Position numbers and translations under genes: made by a program
Shown: piece after piece, positions 54,431-63,339 of the stretch
How the letters are laid out: each line of letters starts with the position of its first letter
How positions within the stretch are numbered: the stretch's first letter is position 1
From: G963677445 sp963678275
GTDB lineage: Bacteria; Bacteroidota; Ignavibacteria; Ignavibacteriales; Melioribacteraceae
DNA length: 64,000 nucleotides
Assembly (NCBI GenBank): GCA_963678275.1
Contig: OY782765.1
Span: forward strand, 6,572,001-6,636,000
Reading direction: 5' to 3'
The notes under the pieces: model-generated
What the model was told of the DNA's origin: nothing
What the model saw: only the letters and a program-made list of their open reading frames with translations
Database searches by the model: none

Positions 54431-54731
54431 ATGTCAGATAATAATTCAAAGTATCTTCCCGTTATGTTAAAGATACTTGATCTGTGTAGTTACACCGGGC
54501 TGGCTTTCGCGATTTTTTTTACCTGAGCGGTATAAATAACAAACCTGGCATTTCGCGTCAGGTAACAATATAATCAGTGATTTATTTTGTGGAGTATCTT
54601 CGCTGCTTTTATCAAAAGGACAGACGACGGGCGAAGTTCTTCTTAATATCAGGGCAGTTAAGATAAAAACCGGTAAAGGAGAAGGTGAATACACAGGTTA
54701 TAATATTAAAGATTTTCAGAAGGATGGTTGA
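54431..54731 (+). pseudogene. decayed RDD-like gene
   Basis: Starts MSDNNSKYLPVMLKILDLC..., reading like the N-terminus of the RDD-like gene at 55187, then meets a stop (TGA near 54522) and changes frame. From about 54600 the DNA follows the 3' part of 55187-55489 closely, and from 54640 to 54731 it is nearly identical to 55398-55489. So it is a broken first copy of the RDD gene whose 3' end matches the intact one, directly upstream of the first DUF4279-like gene. Confidence 0.7.
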
Positions 54732-54733
54732 AA

Positions 54734-55135
54734 ATGGCTACATCATTACAAGTAGAATTTATTTTGACAGGAAATGATTTACAAGTTGAAGACCTTTTAT
54801 CAACAATTGACCTTGACTCAGTCAAAACATGGAAGATAGGAGACCCAATCGGAACATCGATATTGCAATACAAATATAACGGTTGGCGTTTCAAAACCAC
54901 TGAAATCACTACTATCGATTTACCCGAAGAGGTTGAAAAAGTGGTGAAAATATTAAAACCTTACAAAACCAGGTTGTTGGAAGTAATCCGGAAATATAAA
55001 TGCGAAGTATCATTAGGCTGTGTTTTATATATTGAACGTGGTGACATACCGATAGTTCATTTCCCCAGGGATATTGTTGAATTTATTTCAGAGCTTAATG
55101 CAAATATTGATATCGATATTTACTTAAATCCGTGA
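54734..55135 (+). CDS. DUF4279-like protein, copy 1
   Basis: 133 aa from the ATG at 54734 (TTG two codons upstream rejected). DUF4279 pattern: VEFILTGNDLQVEDL..., KTWKIGDPI, a central LPEEVEKVVKILKPYKTRL and the C-terminal FISELNANIDIDIYL. DUF4279 proteins frequently sit in immunity-gene arrays of polymorphic toxin loci; the biochemical role is not established. The first 100 bp of this gene and of copy 2 are identical, but residues ~43-62 and ~87-105 differ strongly, while the flanking residues are identical. Confidence 0.8.
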   Translation: MATSLQVEFILTGNDLQVEDLLSTIDLDSVKTWKIGDPIGTSILQYKYNGWRFKTTEITTIDLPEEVEKVVKILKPYKTRLLEVIRKYKCEVSLGCVLYIERGDIPIVHFPRDIVEFISELNANIDIDIYLNP

Positions 55136-55186
55136 TTTATTAAGTAATTGACAGTCTCAAAAATTTATTAAGGCAGGAAACAAACA

Positions 55187-55489
55187 ATGTCAGGAAAAGA
55201 ACCACATTATTCGCAACTTATATCTTTTGTATTTGATCTGTTTATTTGCGCGACGCCCGCTTTTATAATTTTTTATCTTACCGATACAAATGACACGTTT
55301 GGCGCTTCAGGTCCGGTAACAATTTTGTCTGTAATATATTTGTTTTATGGAGTAATTTCGCTCATTTTGTCGAAGGGACAGACGGCGGGTGAAGTTCTTC
55401 TTAATATCAGGGCAGTTAAGATAAAAACCGGTAAAGGAGAAGGTGAATACACAGGTTATAATATTAAAGATTTTCAGAAGGATGGTTGA
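55187..55489 (+). CDS. short RDD-like membrane protein
   Basis: 100 aa. Two hydrophobic segments (about 10-30 and 42-60) and the RDD-type end LSKGQTAGEVLLNIRAVKIKTG. Shorter than most RDD proteins, which have a third helix. ATG at 55187 is preceded by AAGGCAGGAAACAAAC. The stop lies 2 bp before the ATG of the second DUF4279-like gene. The same leader and first 45 bases recur at 55945, and a decayed copy is at 54431, so the unit [RDD + DUF4279] is a tandem array. Confidence 0.75.
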   Translation: MSGKEPHYSQLISFVFDLFICATPAFIIFYLTDTNDTFGASGPVTILSVIYLFYGVISLILSKGQTAGEVLLNIRAVKIKTGKGEGEYTGYNIKDFQKDG

Positions 55490-55491
55490 AA

Positions 55492-55893
55492 ATGGCTACA
55501 TCATTACAAGTAGAATTTATTTTGACAGGAAATGATTTACAAGTTGAAGACCTTTTATCAACAATTGACCTTGACTCAGTCAAAACATGGAAGATAGGAG
55601 ACCCAATTGGAACTTCGCTGTTGAAATACAAACATAATGGTTGGTGTTTCGAGACTAATAAAATCATTTCGATCGATTTACCCGAAGAGGTTGAAAAGGT
55701 GGTGAAAATATTAAAACCTTACAAAACCAGGTTGTTGGAAATAATCCGGAAATATGGATGCGAAGCAGAATTATCCTGTGTTTTATATATTGAAGATAAT
55801 GACATACCGATAGTTCATTTCCCCAGGGATATTGTTGAATTTATTTCAGAGCTTAATGGAGAAATTGATATCGATATTTATTTAAATCCGTGA
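55492..55893 (+). CDS. DUF4279-like protein, copy 2
   Basis: 133 aa, same length and layout as copy 1. Identical over the first ~40 residues and over the stretch LPEEVEKVVKILKPYKTRLLE, but with two diverged patches (KYKHNGWCFETNKIISI against QYKYNGWRFKTTEITTI; CEAELSCVLYIEDND against CEVSLGCVLYIERGD). It ends in the same FISELNGEIDIDIYLNP. Translationally coupled to the RDD-like gene upstream. Patch-wise change in a conserved frame is typical of proteins selected for a new binding partner; this is inference. Confidence 0.8.
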   Translation: MATSLQVEFILTGNDLQVEDLLSTIDLDSVKTWKIGDPIGTSLLKYKHNGWCFETNKIISIDLPEEVEKVVKILKPYKTRLLEIIRKYGCEAELSCVLYIEDNDIPIVHFPRDIVEFISELNGEIDIDIYLNP

Positions 55894-55944
55894 TTTATTA
55901 AGTAATTTACAGTCTCAAAAATTTATTAAGGCAGGGAACAAACA

Positions 55945-55990
55945 ATGTCAGGAAAAGAACCACATTATTCGCAACTTATATCTTTTGTTA
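55945..55990 (+). pseudogene. 5' stub of a third RDD-like copy
   Basis: ATG and 15 codons (MSGKEPHYSQLISFV) identical to 55187-55231, with the same 50-bp leader, then an abrupt switch to unrelated sequence at about 55989. Marks the right border of the [RDD + DUF4279] tandem array. Confidence 0.75.
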
Positions 55991-56031
55991 TCGATTTTAA
56001 GAATTGTATATTTCTTTGCGCTGTTGTTGTT

Positions 56032-56602
56032 ATTAGGCTCTTATCACCACACTAACGCCAACATGTTGAGGATAATCCAGGGAGTGAAATTTGTCAAAAA
56101 GCCCGCCAATAACATGTTGCCGATAATCAAGCCGCGATTCAAAATCCATAAGCTGACGGAGTCAGAAAAAGAAAAGTTATCGGTTAGCTCAAGGATAGTC
56201 CTCCCCCGTCTTCAAAGAAAAACACTTTGAATCTACCCCCTCCGGCGGGGGATATTTATCGATAATCCCGAGCAATCAAAATGTCCCCCGCCGGAGGGGG
56301 TGGCAATGAAGCGCTCTTCTTCATTGACGGGGGAGGACACACATCGAGTAACTACGAAACTTGTACCTGGCAATAAAACTTTCTACTTGCTGATAAATTT
56401 CTTACCAATTTTCGTAGAATTTAATTTCTTATTGAATATATTACCCCCCGTTTTGCCAGGGAACTTTTTCCCTTTAAGGCGTTTTCCTCAGGCTTTGCCT
56501 GGGGAAAAATTAGGCTCTTATCACCACACTAACGCAAACATGTTGAGGATAATCCAGGGAGCAAAATTTGTCAAAGAACCCGCTAATAACATGTTGCCGA
56601 TA
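56032..56602. repeat. 94-bp direct repeat pair with a GC-rich palindrome between
   Basis: Copies at 56032-56125 and 56509-56602 begin ATTAGGCTCTTATCACCACA and end with AACATGTTGCCGATA; they differ at about eight positions. Between them lie a perfect 18-bp inverted repeat ACCCCCTCCGGCGGGGGA/TCCCCCGCCGGAGGGGGT (56235-56252 and 56284-56301), a small stem AATGAAG/CTTCATT (56305-56327) and TTTTCCTCAGGC/GCCTGGGGAAAA (56483-56508). Open frames here (55985-56230, 56300-56620) are formed by repeat sequence and not credible. Confidence 0.75.
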
Positions 56603-56617
56603 GCCAGGTCACGATAC

Positions 56618-56740
56618 TAAATACGTACTCGTTCTCGTAATTGTGCTTCGTACTCGTTTTTTTTAAAACGCTCAGGTTATTCGAGAACGAGAACGTTTTT
56701 TTCTGAATTCCCTTTTGGTTCTGGTTTTGCCAGCTTTGGA
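56618..56740. repeat. dispersed GTACTCGT-type repeat, copy 3
   Basis: ACGTACTCGTTCTCG, later TTCGTACTCGT and an inverted AACGAGAACG, then the tail GAATTCCCTTTTGGTTCTGG. Tail and words match 44494-44632 and 47960-48098. Confidence 0.45.
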
Positions 56741-56890
56741 GAGGCCAAAGAAAACTCCTGGATTTATATTGGTATGCTGATTGTTCTTTCTGTGCCTGTG
56801 AATCTTAAAAAAAAATCGGGCGGGCATACGACTATTATTAATTATGGCCTCGGGATTCAATATGTGAATTATACAAAGGATGAAGAATAG
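56705..56890 (+). pseudogene. 3' remnant of an outer-membrane-type protein gene (tentative)
   Basis: A stretch of about 60 codons ending TAG at 56888 reads FASFGEAKENSWIYIG, IVLSVPVNLKKKSGGH and TTIINYGLGIQYVNYTKDEE. The alternation of polar and apolar residues in the last 30 resembles the final strands of an outer-membrane barrel. There is no start codon or ribosome-binding site. The first part overlaps the dispersed repeat, so only the second half may be truly coding. Confidence 0.35.
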
Positions 56891-57405
56891 TTTTCGGGAC
56901 TGTTTATAATTTCTCAATGGAAAACATTTTATTATCGAGTCCGGAATCATTTTGCTGATTCTTTTGGAGTTTGTGAATAGAGAGCCATTATATCGGGAAA
57001 TAGAATATTGGAATGATTCTTCTAAAATTTGATTCTTTTCCAGAGCGCATCTAACCCCTCCTTAATCCTCCCCTTTGGTCAAAAGGGGAGGAAATCAGAA
57101 TATTAAATTACATGTGGAAGAAAAGATGATAGCCATTAAATGAAAACTCCTCGCTTTTCGTCAGGAAATCTTCGGTGTTTGATAAAAAGAAGAGAGGAAT
57201 CAATTAATACTGAGCAGAAGTGTGTTAAAATAATTGTGTTTACCTTTCCAAAAAATGGAGAATCTTATAAAGGGATAGCTCCTCCCCTTTAGCCAAAGGG
57301 GAGGCTGGGAGGGGTTTGATTCAAGGTGAAAATATATTAATTTTATTGCAAAGTAATCAAAGTAATGCAGCCTGAACAATAGCGAAAAAATATGGAGCTC
57401 TCAGG

Positions 57406-57771
57406 ATGAAAAAACATTATAACAAGCCTTCGCTGAAACAAAAAAGAAGATACCTTCGTGGTAATATGACATACTGCGAGAGGCTGGTGTGGATTTACTT
57501 AAGGAAAAGACGGATGAACGAAAGGTTCCTGAGGCAGTATTCAGTTGATAATTATATTATTGATTTTTACTGCCCGAAGCTGAAGATAGCTGTTGAGGTG
57601 GACGGGGATGTTCATGAAGCTTATGGCAATGAGCGCCGGGATAAAAAGAGACAGGAATACCTGGAAAAATTCGGGATTTCTTTCGTAAGATTTACGAATG
57701 AGGAACTTCTCGGAAATCCTAATATGGCATTTGAGAAGATTGAAAAAGAAATTAACAGGAAAAGAGAGTAA
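57406..57771 (+). CDS. DUF559 (Vsr-like) endonuclease domain protein
   Basis: 121 aa, complete. DUF559/PD-(D/E)xK core: CERLVWIYLRKRRMNERFLRQY, then IIDFYCPKLKIAVEVDGDVHE (catalytic Asp, Glu-x-Asp), DKKRQEYLEKFGISFVRFTNEEL. GGAG lies 8 bases before the ATG. The family is related to very-short-patch-repair nucleases; its role is unproven and it is often found singly in intergenic repeats. Here the gene stands exactly between two hairpin modules, with GGGGAGG...GGAGGGGTT on the left and AACCCCTCC...CCTCCCC on the right, so inverted ends bracket it. Confidence 0.88.
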   Translation: MKKHYNKPSLKQKRRYLRGNMTYCERLVWIYLRKRRMNERFLRQYSVDNYIIDFYCPKLKIAVEVDGDVHEAYGNERRDKKRQEYLEKFGISFVRFTNEELLGNPNMAFEKIEKEINRKRE

Positions 57772-58828
57772 ATTGAGAAGTGAGAAAACTCAAGTTTGGA
57801 TAGTTTACTCAAGGTGCTTCTAACCCCTCCTTAATCCTCCCCTTTGGTCAAAAGGGGAGGAAATCAGAATTTTAAATTACATGTGGAAGAAAAGATTATA
57901 GCCATTAAATGAAAACTCCTCGCTGTTGGTAAGGAAATCTTCGGCGTGTTGTAAAAGGTTGAGGAAAATTTATTATTAGCATTCGATGAACTCTGAGTCG
58001 AAGTACAATAAAAACTGAAGAATATAATAATGGGATAGCTCCTCCCCTTTAGCCAAAGGGGAGGCCGGGAGGGGTTTGATTCAAGCTTGAAGTAATGATA
58101 ACCCCATGAAAAATTAACTGCTATCAATTTGTTATTTGCAAGTATGGGTGTCTGATATAATTTCACTCACTTAATAATTGGGAAGGAGATAATTTGGGTA
58201 TGTCTGTTTCTAAAGAATAATCGATTCTGAAGGAAAAAGAAATTGTCGTAGTACCGGAGAAGTAAACAGGATTGAAAATTAAAATTTAGTCGTATTTCTC
58301 AAAGCGCATCTAACCCCTCCTTAATCCTCCCCTTTGGTCAAAAGGGGAGGAAATCAGAATTTTAAATTATGTGTGGAAAAACAAGATGATAGCCATTAAA
58401 TGAAAACTCCTCGCTTTTCGTCAGGAAAACTTCGGTGTTGGGTAAAAAGTTGGGAGGGATCAATTAATACTGAGCAGAAGTGTGTTAAAATAATTGTGTT
58501 TACCTTTCCAAAAAATGGAGAATCTTATAAAGGGATAGCTCCTCCCCTTTAGCCAAAGGGGAGGCCGGGAGGGGTTTGATTCAAGCTTGAAGTAATGATA
58601 ACCCCATGAAAAATTAACTGCTATCAATTTGTTATTTGCAAGTATGGGTGTCTGATATAATTTCACTCACTTAATAATTGGGAAGGAGATAATTTGGGTA
58701 TGTCTGTTTCTAAAGAATAATCGATTCTGAAGGAAAAAGAAATTGTCGTAGTACCGGAGAAGTAAACAGGATTGAAAACTAAAATTTAGTCGTATTTCTC
58801 AAAGCGCATTTAACCCCTCCTTAATCCT

Positions 58829-60343
58829 CAATGCCATTCAGTTAAGAAAAATCACAATATTAAATTGGTTTATAAGCCATGTAGTAACGTTTGGGATATT
58901 TAAAATTCCTTGGGAATTTTCTTTGCTCCCTGACTGAAAATCTGTTCTCAAAAAAGAGTTCCTGCAATGCAAAAATAATTTTGCGATATTGTTTTCTAAA
59001 AAAAAGTAAAACCACGTTATTTTTCATTTTTGAATAGGCTTGTGTCCAGTTAATTTTCTGCGTTAACTTAAAGCCATTATCTTTACATCTGTCAGATATC
59101 TTATCATGGATTCCATATGCCAAAATAGCAGTCAAATTCATAGTAAAGATTCTGGCATAAAAATCCTGTTTAATAAATTCCGGTTTTTTCCCGGAAAAGT
59201 TTTCTATTTCTATCCGGCGCTTCAGTTTTTTATAAGACTCCTCAACTCCCCATCTCATAAAATAAAGAGAATGGAAAATTTCGTAGGGATATTTAACTGA
59301 ATCATACAGAGAAGTGACAAGAATTTCTATATCACCATTATCTAAGTCAATACGAATAAGTCTGACCTTAATCGGTTCAGTGGACAAACCAGAATTTTTG
59401 CATCTTTCTTTTGCCTTATAAGAAGGTTTAATCCATACAATTTTTTCTTTTTCCCCGGATTCGATCATTTCCCGAACAACTTTCCAGCTTTGGATGTCTA
59501 CTCTTATACAAAAGTCAAGATTGCGAGAAAGAATCAAATTAAAAATCCAGTAGCTTCCAAATCCTCTGTCAAATAACAAAAGAGAATTTTCAGGTATAGA
59601 ATCTATTAGTTTTTCTGCCTGATCAAGTTCAGAGATAGAATAAGGATCTAAAGTTGCGTCAAGAACAACATCGTTAAGGAGATCAAAGGCCTGTGAAACT
59701 CTGGCCGGGACAAATGGAACGTCTCCGTTCTCAGATGAATATTCCCCAAATTCTTTAATAGTGTTATTGTTTTTCGGAAGGTTAAGCGTTGAACCATCAA
59801 AAGCAATAAGAAAAAAATCATGCCATTTTTTTGGTTTAGCGTACATGTAAAAAAAGTTAACTATCAGATGGTAAAGTTCAATAAAGGCAGAATGGGAGAG
59901 TTTGTCGCGCGCCTGGATAAAAGCGCTGCTACAGATTTTTCTGATGGGAAGATCGGAATTAAAAATGGTCTTAAAAAAATTATCCAACTCTGACTGGATA
60001 GAAGAATTACGGAAGTCAAGCAGAAAAACAAGAAGGTATTTAAAAGGGAAAGCTCTGTTTCTGGTGAAAGCGTTTTTAAAAAGTTTGTGTCGATCGATAA
60101 ATTCTTTTGAACTAATGACATTATTGATTAATTTCATTAAACTGGTATAGAATTTGCTTTTCAATTACCATGCCAACCTCTCTGATATTTTATGTTTAAT
60201 TCATTATGTAAATCATTTATAATAATATTTGTTATTACCTATATGAATATACTGAAATAATATATTAGATGCCATATTTACAGTAATTGTTTTTGTTATA
60301 TATCACCTATTTAACCAACTTTTCCCTTAACTGAATGGCATTG
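58829..60343. mobile_element. complete IS4-type insertion sequence
   Basis: 1515 bp with perfect 18-bp terminal inverted repeats, CAATGCCATTCAGTTAAG and its complement CTTAACTGAATGGCATTG, and a 10-bp target duplication CCTTAATCCT (58819-58828 and 60344-60353). CA...TG ends and 9-12-bp duplications fit the IS4 group. It has cut the left end of an H module at 58829, so the array existed before the insertion. One transposase gene, intact. Confidence 0.93.
58860..60164 (-). CDS. IS4-family DDE transposase
   Basis: 434 aa. DDE residues: Asp123 in LIAFDGSTLNLP, Asp199 in LLLFDRGFGSYW, and the YREK signature around 301-315 (LYFMRWGVEESYKKLKRRIEIENF, Glu308 or Glu309). Lies wholly inside the inverted repeats (58829-60343), in minus orientation, with about 180 bp of leader. 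Intact, so the element may be active. Only one copy is in the window. Confidence 0.95.
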   Translation of the reverse strand: MKSKFYTSLMKLINNVISSKEFIDRHKLFKNAFTRNRAFPFKYLLVFLLDFRNSSIQSELDNFFKTIFNSDLPIRKICSSAFIQARDKLSHSAFIELYHLIVNFFYMYAKPKKWHDFFLIAFDGSTLNLPKNNNTIKEFGEYSSENGDVPFVPARVSQAFDLLNDVVLDATLDPYSISELDQAEKLIDSIPENSLLLFDRGFGSYWIFNLILSRNLDFCIRVDIQSWKVVREMIESGEKEKIVWIKPSYKAKERCKNSGLSTEPIKVRLIRIDLDNGDIEILVTSLYDSVKYPYEIFHSLYFMRWGVEESYKKLKRRIEIENFSGKKPEFIKQDFYARIFTMNLTAILAYGIHDKISDRCKDNGFKLTQKINWTQAYSKMKNNVVLLFFRKQYRKIIFALQELFFENRFSVREQRKFPRNFKYPKRYYMAYKPI

Positions 60344-61500
60344 CCTTAATCCTCCCCTTTGGTCAAAAGGGGAGGAAATCAGAATTTTAAATTATGTGTG
60401 GAAAAACAAGATTATAGCCAGTAAATGAAAACTCCTCTCTTTTCGTCAGGAAATCTTCGGTGTATGATAAAAAGTTGGGAGGGGATCAATTAATACTGAG
60501 CAGAAGTGTGTTAAAAAATTGTGTTCACCTTTCTTAAAAAAAATGAAGTATGTTATAATGGGATAGCTCCTCCCCTTTAGCCAAAGGGGAGGCCGGGAGG
60601 GGTTTGATTCAAGCTTGAAGTAATGATAACCCCATGAAAAATTAACTGCTATCAATTTGTTATTTGCAAGTATGGGTGTCTGATATAATTTCACTCACTT
60701 AATAATTGGGAAGGAGATAATTTGGGTATGTCTGTTTCTAAAGAATAATCGATTCTGAAGGAAAAAGAAATTGTCGTAGTACCGGAGAAGTAAACAGGAT
60801 TGAAAATTAAAATTTAGTCGTATTTCTCAAAGCGCATCTAACCCCTCCTTAATCCTCCCCTTTGGTCAAAAGGGGAGGAAATCAGAATTTTAAATTATGT
60901 GTGGAAAAACAAGATGATAGCCAGTAAATGAAAACTCCTCTCTTTTCGTCAGGAAATCTTCGGTGTTGGGTAAAAAGTTGGGAGGAATCAATTAATACTG
61001 AGCAGAAGTGTGTTAAAATAATTGTGTTTACCTTTCCAAAAAATGGAGAATCTTATAAAGGGATAACCCCTCCCCTTTAGCCAAAGGGGAGGCTGGGAGG
61101 GGTTTGATTCAAGCTTGAAGTAATGATAACCCCATGAAAAATTAACTGCTATCAATTTGTTATTTGCTAGTATGGGTGTCTGATATAATTTCACTCACTT
61201 AATAATTGGGAAGGAGATAATTTGGGTATGTCTGTTTCTAAAGAATAATCAATTCTGAAGGAAAAAGAAATTGTCGTAGTACCGGAGAAGTAAACAGGAT
61301 TGAAAATTTAAATTTAGTCGTATTTCTCAGAGCGCTTCTAACCCCTCCTTAATCCTCCTCTTTGGTCAAAAGGGGAGGGAATCAGAATTTCAAATTACAT
61401 GTGGAAGAAAAAAATGATAGCCATTAAACACAGATTTTCCCGTGAAAATCTGTGATAAAGGAATTATTTCCCGGTAATGTTTTCAACGGGATAAAAAAAA

Positions 61501-61519
61501 GCCGCCTGAAGAGGGCGGC
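61501..61519 (-). terminator. intrinsic terminator of the blaI-M56 operon
   Basis: Stem GCCGCC/GGCGGC with a 7-base loop; the minus strand continues with eight T (plus-strand A run 61493-61500). Confidence 0.8.
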
Positions 61520-61569
61520 CATGTTGAAACCTGTTTCGCGATTATTCGGCGCCAGGTTGGGTGGGTATT

Positions 61570-63339
61570 TTACCTTATCTTAATTCCTTTTTCGCCGATC
61601 TCTTTATCGAAATGTTTTTTGTAGATTTCTTTGTATTTATTGTGGAGGTCAGCGGGAACTTCTTTTCCATTTACGGTCATTTCATCTGCGTTGAGCCTCA
61701 ATGAGAAGTGATCATCTTCATCCTCAATAAAGCCGTCATCAACCAGTTCCTCTTTGACTTCATCGAGGAAATCTTCCAGTTTTTCAAGTTTGGCTTCCAG
61801 TTTATCCATTTTAACTTCGAAGTCTCCCATCTTCACATGGAAGTTGGCCATCTTTTCGCCGAATTTTTCCCATTTTTCACCATATTTCTCCCAGTTTTTA
61901 GCGAATTTCTCCAGCTTTTCATCCAGGCCGTTAAGATTTATATGAATATCATGTTCTCCGTCATGGTCAATATGCACAACCATATTCTCGCCAAGATCAT
62001 CAAAGTCAAAATCTATATCAACATCGGGGATATCGATATCAATGTTAATATCATCAAGTTCATCAAATTCGAAGTCCCATGAAAGGCCGCGGATTTTTTT
62101 CTTAATATATTTTTCATGACTTTCGATCTCATCATCCGGTATCCGTTCATCATTACGATATAGCTCGATGATTTTTCCATCCTCCATTACGACATGCCAT
62201 TTTACCTCCTTGCCGTCGATAGTGTCGTATAATGTTATCTTTTCTCTTTCATCGTCCTGGGTGAACGTTTTGCTTTCAGCCGATTTTTCCATTAACGGGG
62301 GCGCGGCGGCCAATGTAAAAAGAAGCAGCAGAATTGAAGCTGACAGGACAAAAAGTCCCGCCGGAATACCTCTCGAATGTTGTGTGGTTTTGTTCTCTTT
62401 CATTTTATTTAATCTCCTGTAGATTTGTTTGGTATCTTTTCCGGATGACATAGCTGCCGCGGGCAGAGCTGAGTTAAAATCGGCGATGGAAACAAGGGCT
62501 TTCGCGAGAGGCAGCGGTTCGCCGCTATAGGCTATCGCCTCCTCGTCGCAGGCTTTTTCCCTTTCTTCCCTGGTTATGTGTGATATCCACATTAAAGCGG
62601 GATTAAAGAAAAATAATATTTCAACCAGGGACTGAACAAAATTGAGCAGAAAGTCATTTCTTTTTATATGGGCAAGCTCGTGGGCGATTATCGCCTCAAG
62701 CTGATCGGCCGGCATAGCGGTTAACATTCCCGCCGGGATGTATATCGCCGGTTTCAGAAATCCGGCCGTAAATGGGATGGATGCTTTCAGTGTGGAGAAT
62801 ATATTAACTTCAATTCCGGGATCAAGTGAAATCATTATCTTATTCAGGATGGAAGCAAGCGCCGGTTCTTTCCTCAGACTTCCGGTTGAAGTAATCGATT
62901 TTAATTTAAGAAGGTCGATGATCATACGAAGAGACATAATAAAAGCGCCGGCCATCCAGAAGAGCATAAACCAGCGAATGTATTTATTTAGATCGAATGA
63001 ATTAGTTGTTGAGATAATATTTTCGTAATTATCCCGGCTCGCAGCGCTATATGAAAAATCGTTGGCGTCATTTAATATTATCAATCCGTTATCACGGAAA
63101 TCCGCGGTTTTATTCTGCTCGTATTGCAGACGAAAAGTTACAACAGCGGAGAGAAGAAAAAGCATCATTATAGCGTAAGCCACTGATGATTTAACCGATG
63201 ATGACGCCTTTGGCGAAAACCTGAGAAATATCCATAAAAAAAATGCCCCGATCGCTCCAATCCATAACGAATGCAGAAAAGTTAATCCGAGCGCTGAAAT
63301 CATTTCAGATGATAAAAGGTTTGTAAATAATTCTTTCAT
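61570..63339 (-). CDS. M56-family (BlaR1-like) membrane metallopeptidase
   Basis: 589 aa. Membrane helices near 17-40, 50-68, 120-145 and 325-345. The zinc site HELAH lies at 220-224 with the downstream Glu in REEREKACDEEA. There is no penicillin-binding sensor domain; instead a C-terminal outer part has an alternating acidic strand region (about 440-470, DINIDIDIPDVDIDFDFDD) and a regular heptad-like coiled coil (about 485-540, EKLEKFAKNWEKYGEKWEKF). It would cleave the BlaI repressor on a signal sensed outside. It overlaps blaI by 4 bp (ATGA), and the terminator is at 61501. Confidence 0.92.
   Translation of the reverse strand: MKELFTNLLSSEMISALGLTFLHSLWIGAIGAFFLWIFLRFSPKASSSVKSSVAYAIMMLFLLSAVVTFRLQYEQNKTADFRDNGLIILNDANDFSYSAASRDNYENIISTTNSFDLNKYIRWFMLFWMAGAFIMSLRMIIDLLKLKSITSTGSLRKEPALASILNKIMISLDPGIEVNIFSTLKASIPFTAGFLKPAIYIPAGMLTAMPADQLEAIIAHELAHIKRNDFLLNFVQSLVEILFFFNPALMWISHITREEREKACDEEAIAYSGEPLPLAKALVSIADFNSALPAAAMSSGKDTKQIYRRLNKMKENKTTQHSRGIPAGLFVLSASILLLLFTLAAAPPLMEKSAESKTFTQDDEREKITLYDTIDGKEVKWHVVMEDGKIIELYRNDERIPDDEIESHEKYIKKKIRGLSWDFEFDELDDINIDIDIPDVDIDFDFDDLGENMVVHIDHDGEHDIHINLNGLDEKLEKFAKNWEKYGEKWEKFGEKMANFHVKMGDFEVKMDKLEAKLEKLEDFLDEVKEELVDDGFIEDEDDHFSLRLNADEMTVNGKEVPADLHNKYKEIYKKHFDKEIGEKGIKIR

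Larger units (their letters stand above)
57053..61428. repeat. tandem array of ~500-bp units with hairpin ends (five full and one partial)
   Basis: Each unit is a ~265-bp module H plus a 235-bp spacer S. H copies: 57053-57316, 57822-58076, 58312-58576, 58812-60604 (split by the IS), 60840-61104 and a truncated 61340-61428. H is bounded by inverted ends, AACCCCTCC plus hairpin CCTCCCCTTTGG...AAAAGGGGAGG on the left and CCTCCCCTTT..CCAAAGGGGAGG plus GGAGGGGTT on the right. Four S copies (58077, 58577, 60605, 61105) are 235 bp each and almost identical. Between the first two H copies the S position is instead occupied by a 505-bp segment with the DUF559 gene. A minus-strand frame beginning MKLYQTPILANNK recurs in every S-H junction and is repeat-derived. 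Confidence 0.9.

Noticed and set aside
54422..56640. Integron cassette array
   Set aside because: Small immunity-like genes in one direction suggested it, but the intergenic repeats lack GTTRRRY/RYYYAAC attC ends and there is no integrase in the window.
57864..61194. Recurring minus-strand frame MKLYQTPILANNK... at four places, as a repeated protein family
   Set aside because: It arises from the repeated S-H junction sequence; the frame runs through the hairpin ends and has no ribosome-binding site. The repetition is of DNA, not of a protein.
57053..61428. CRISPR array
   Set aside because: Units are ~500 bp with near-identical spacers and no cas gene; repeats are too long and spacers are not unique.
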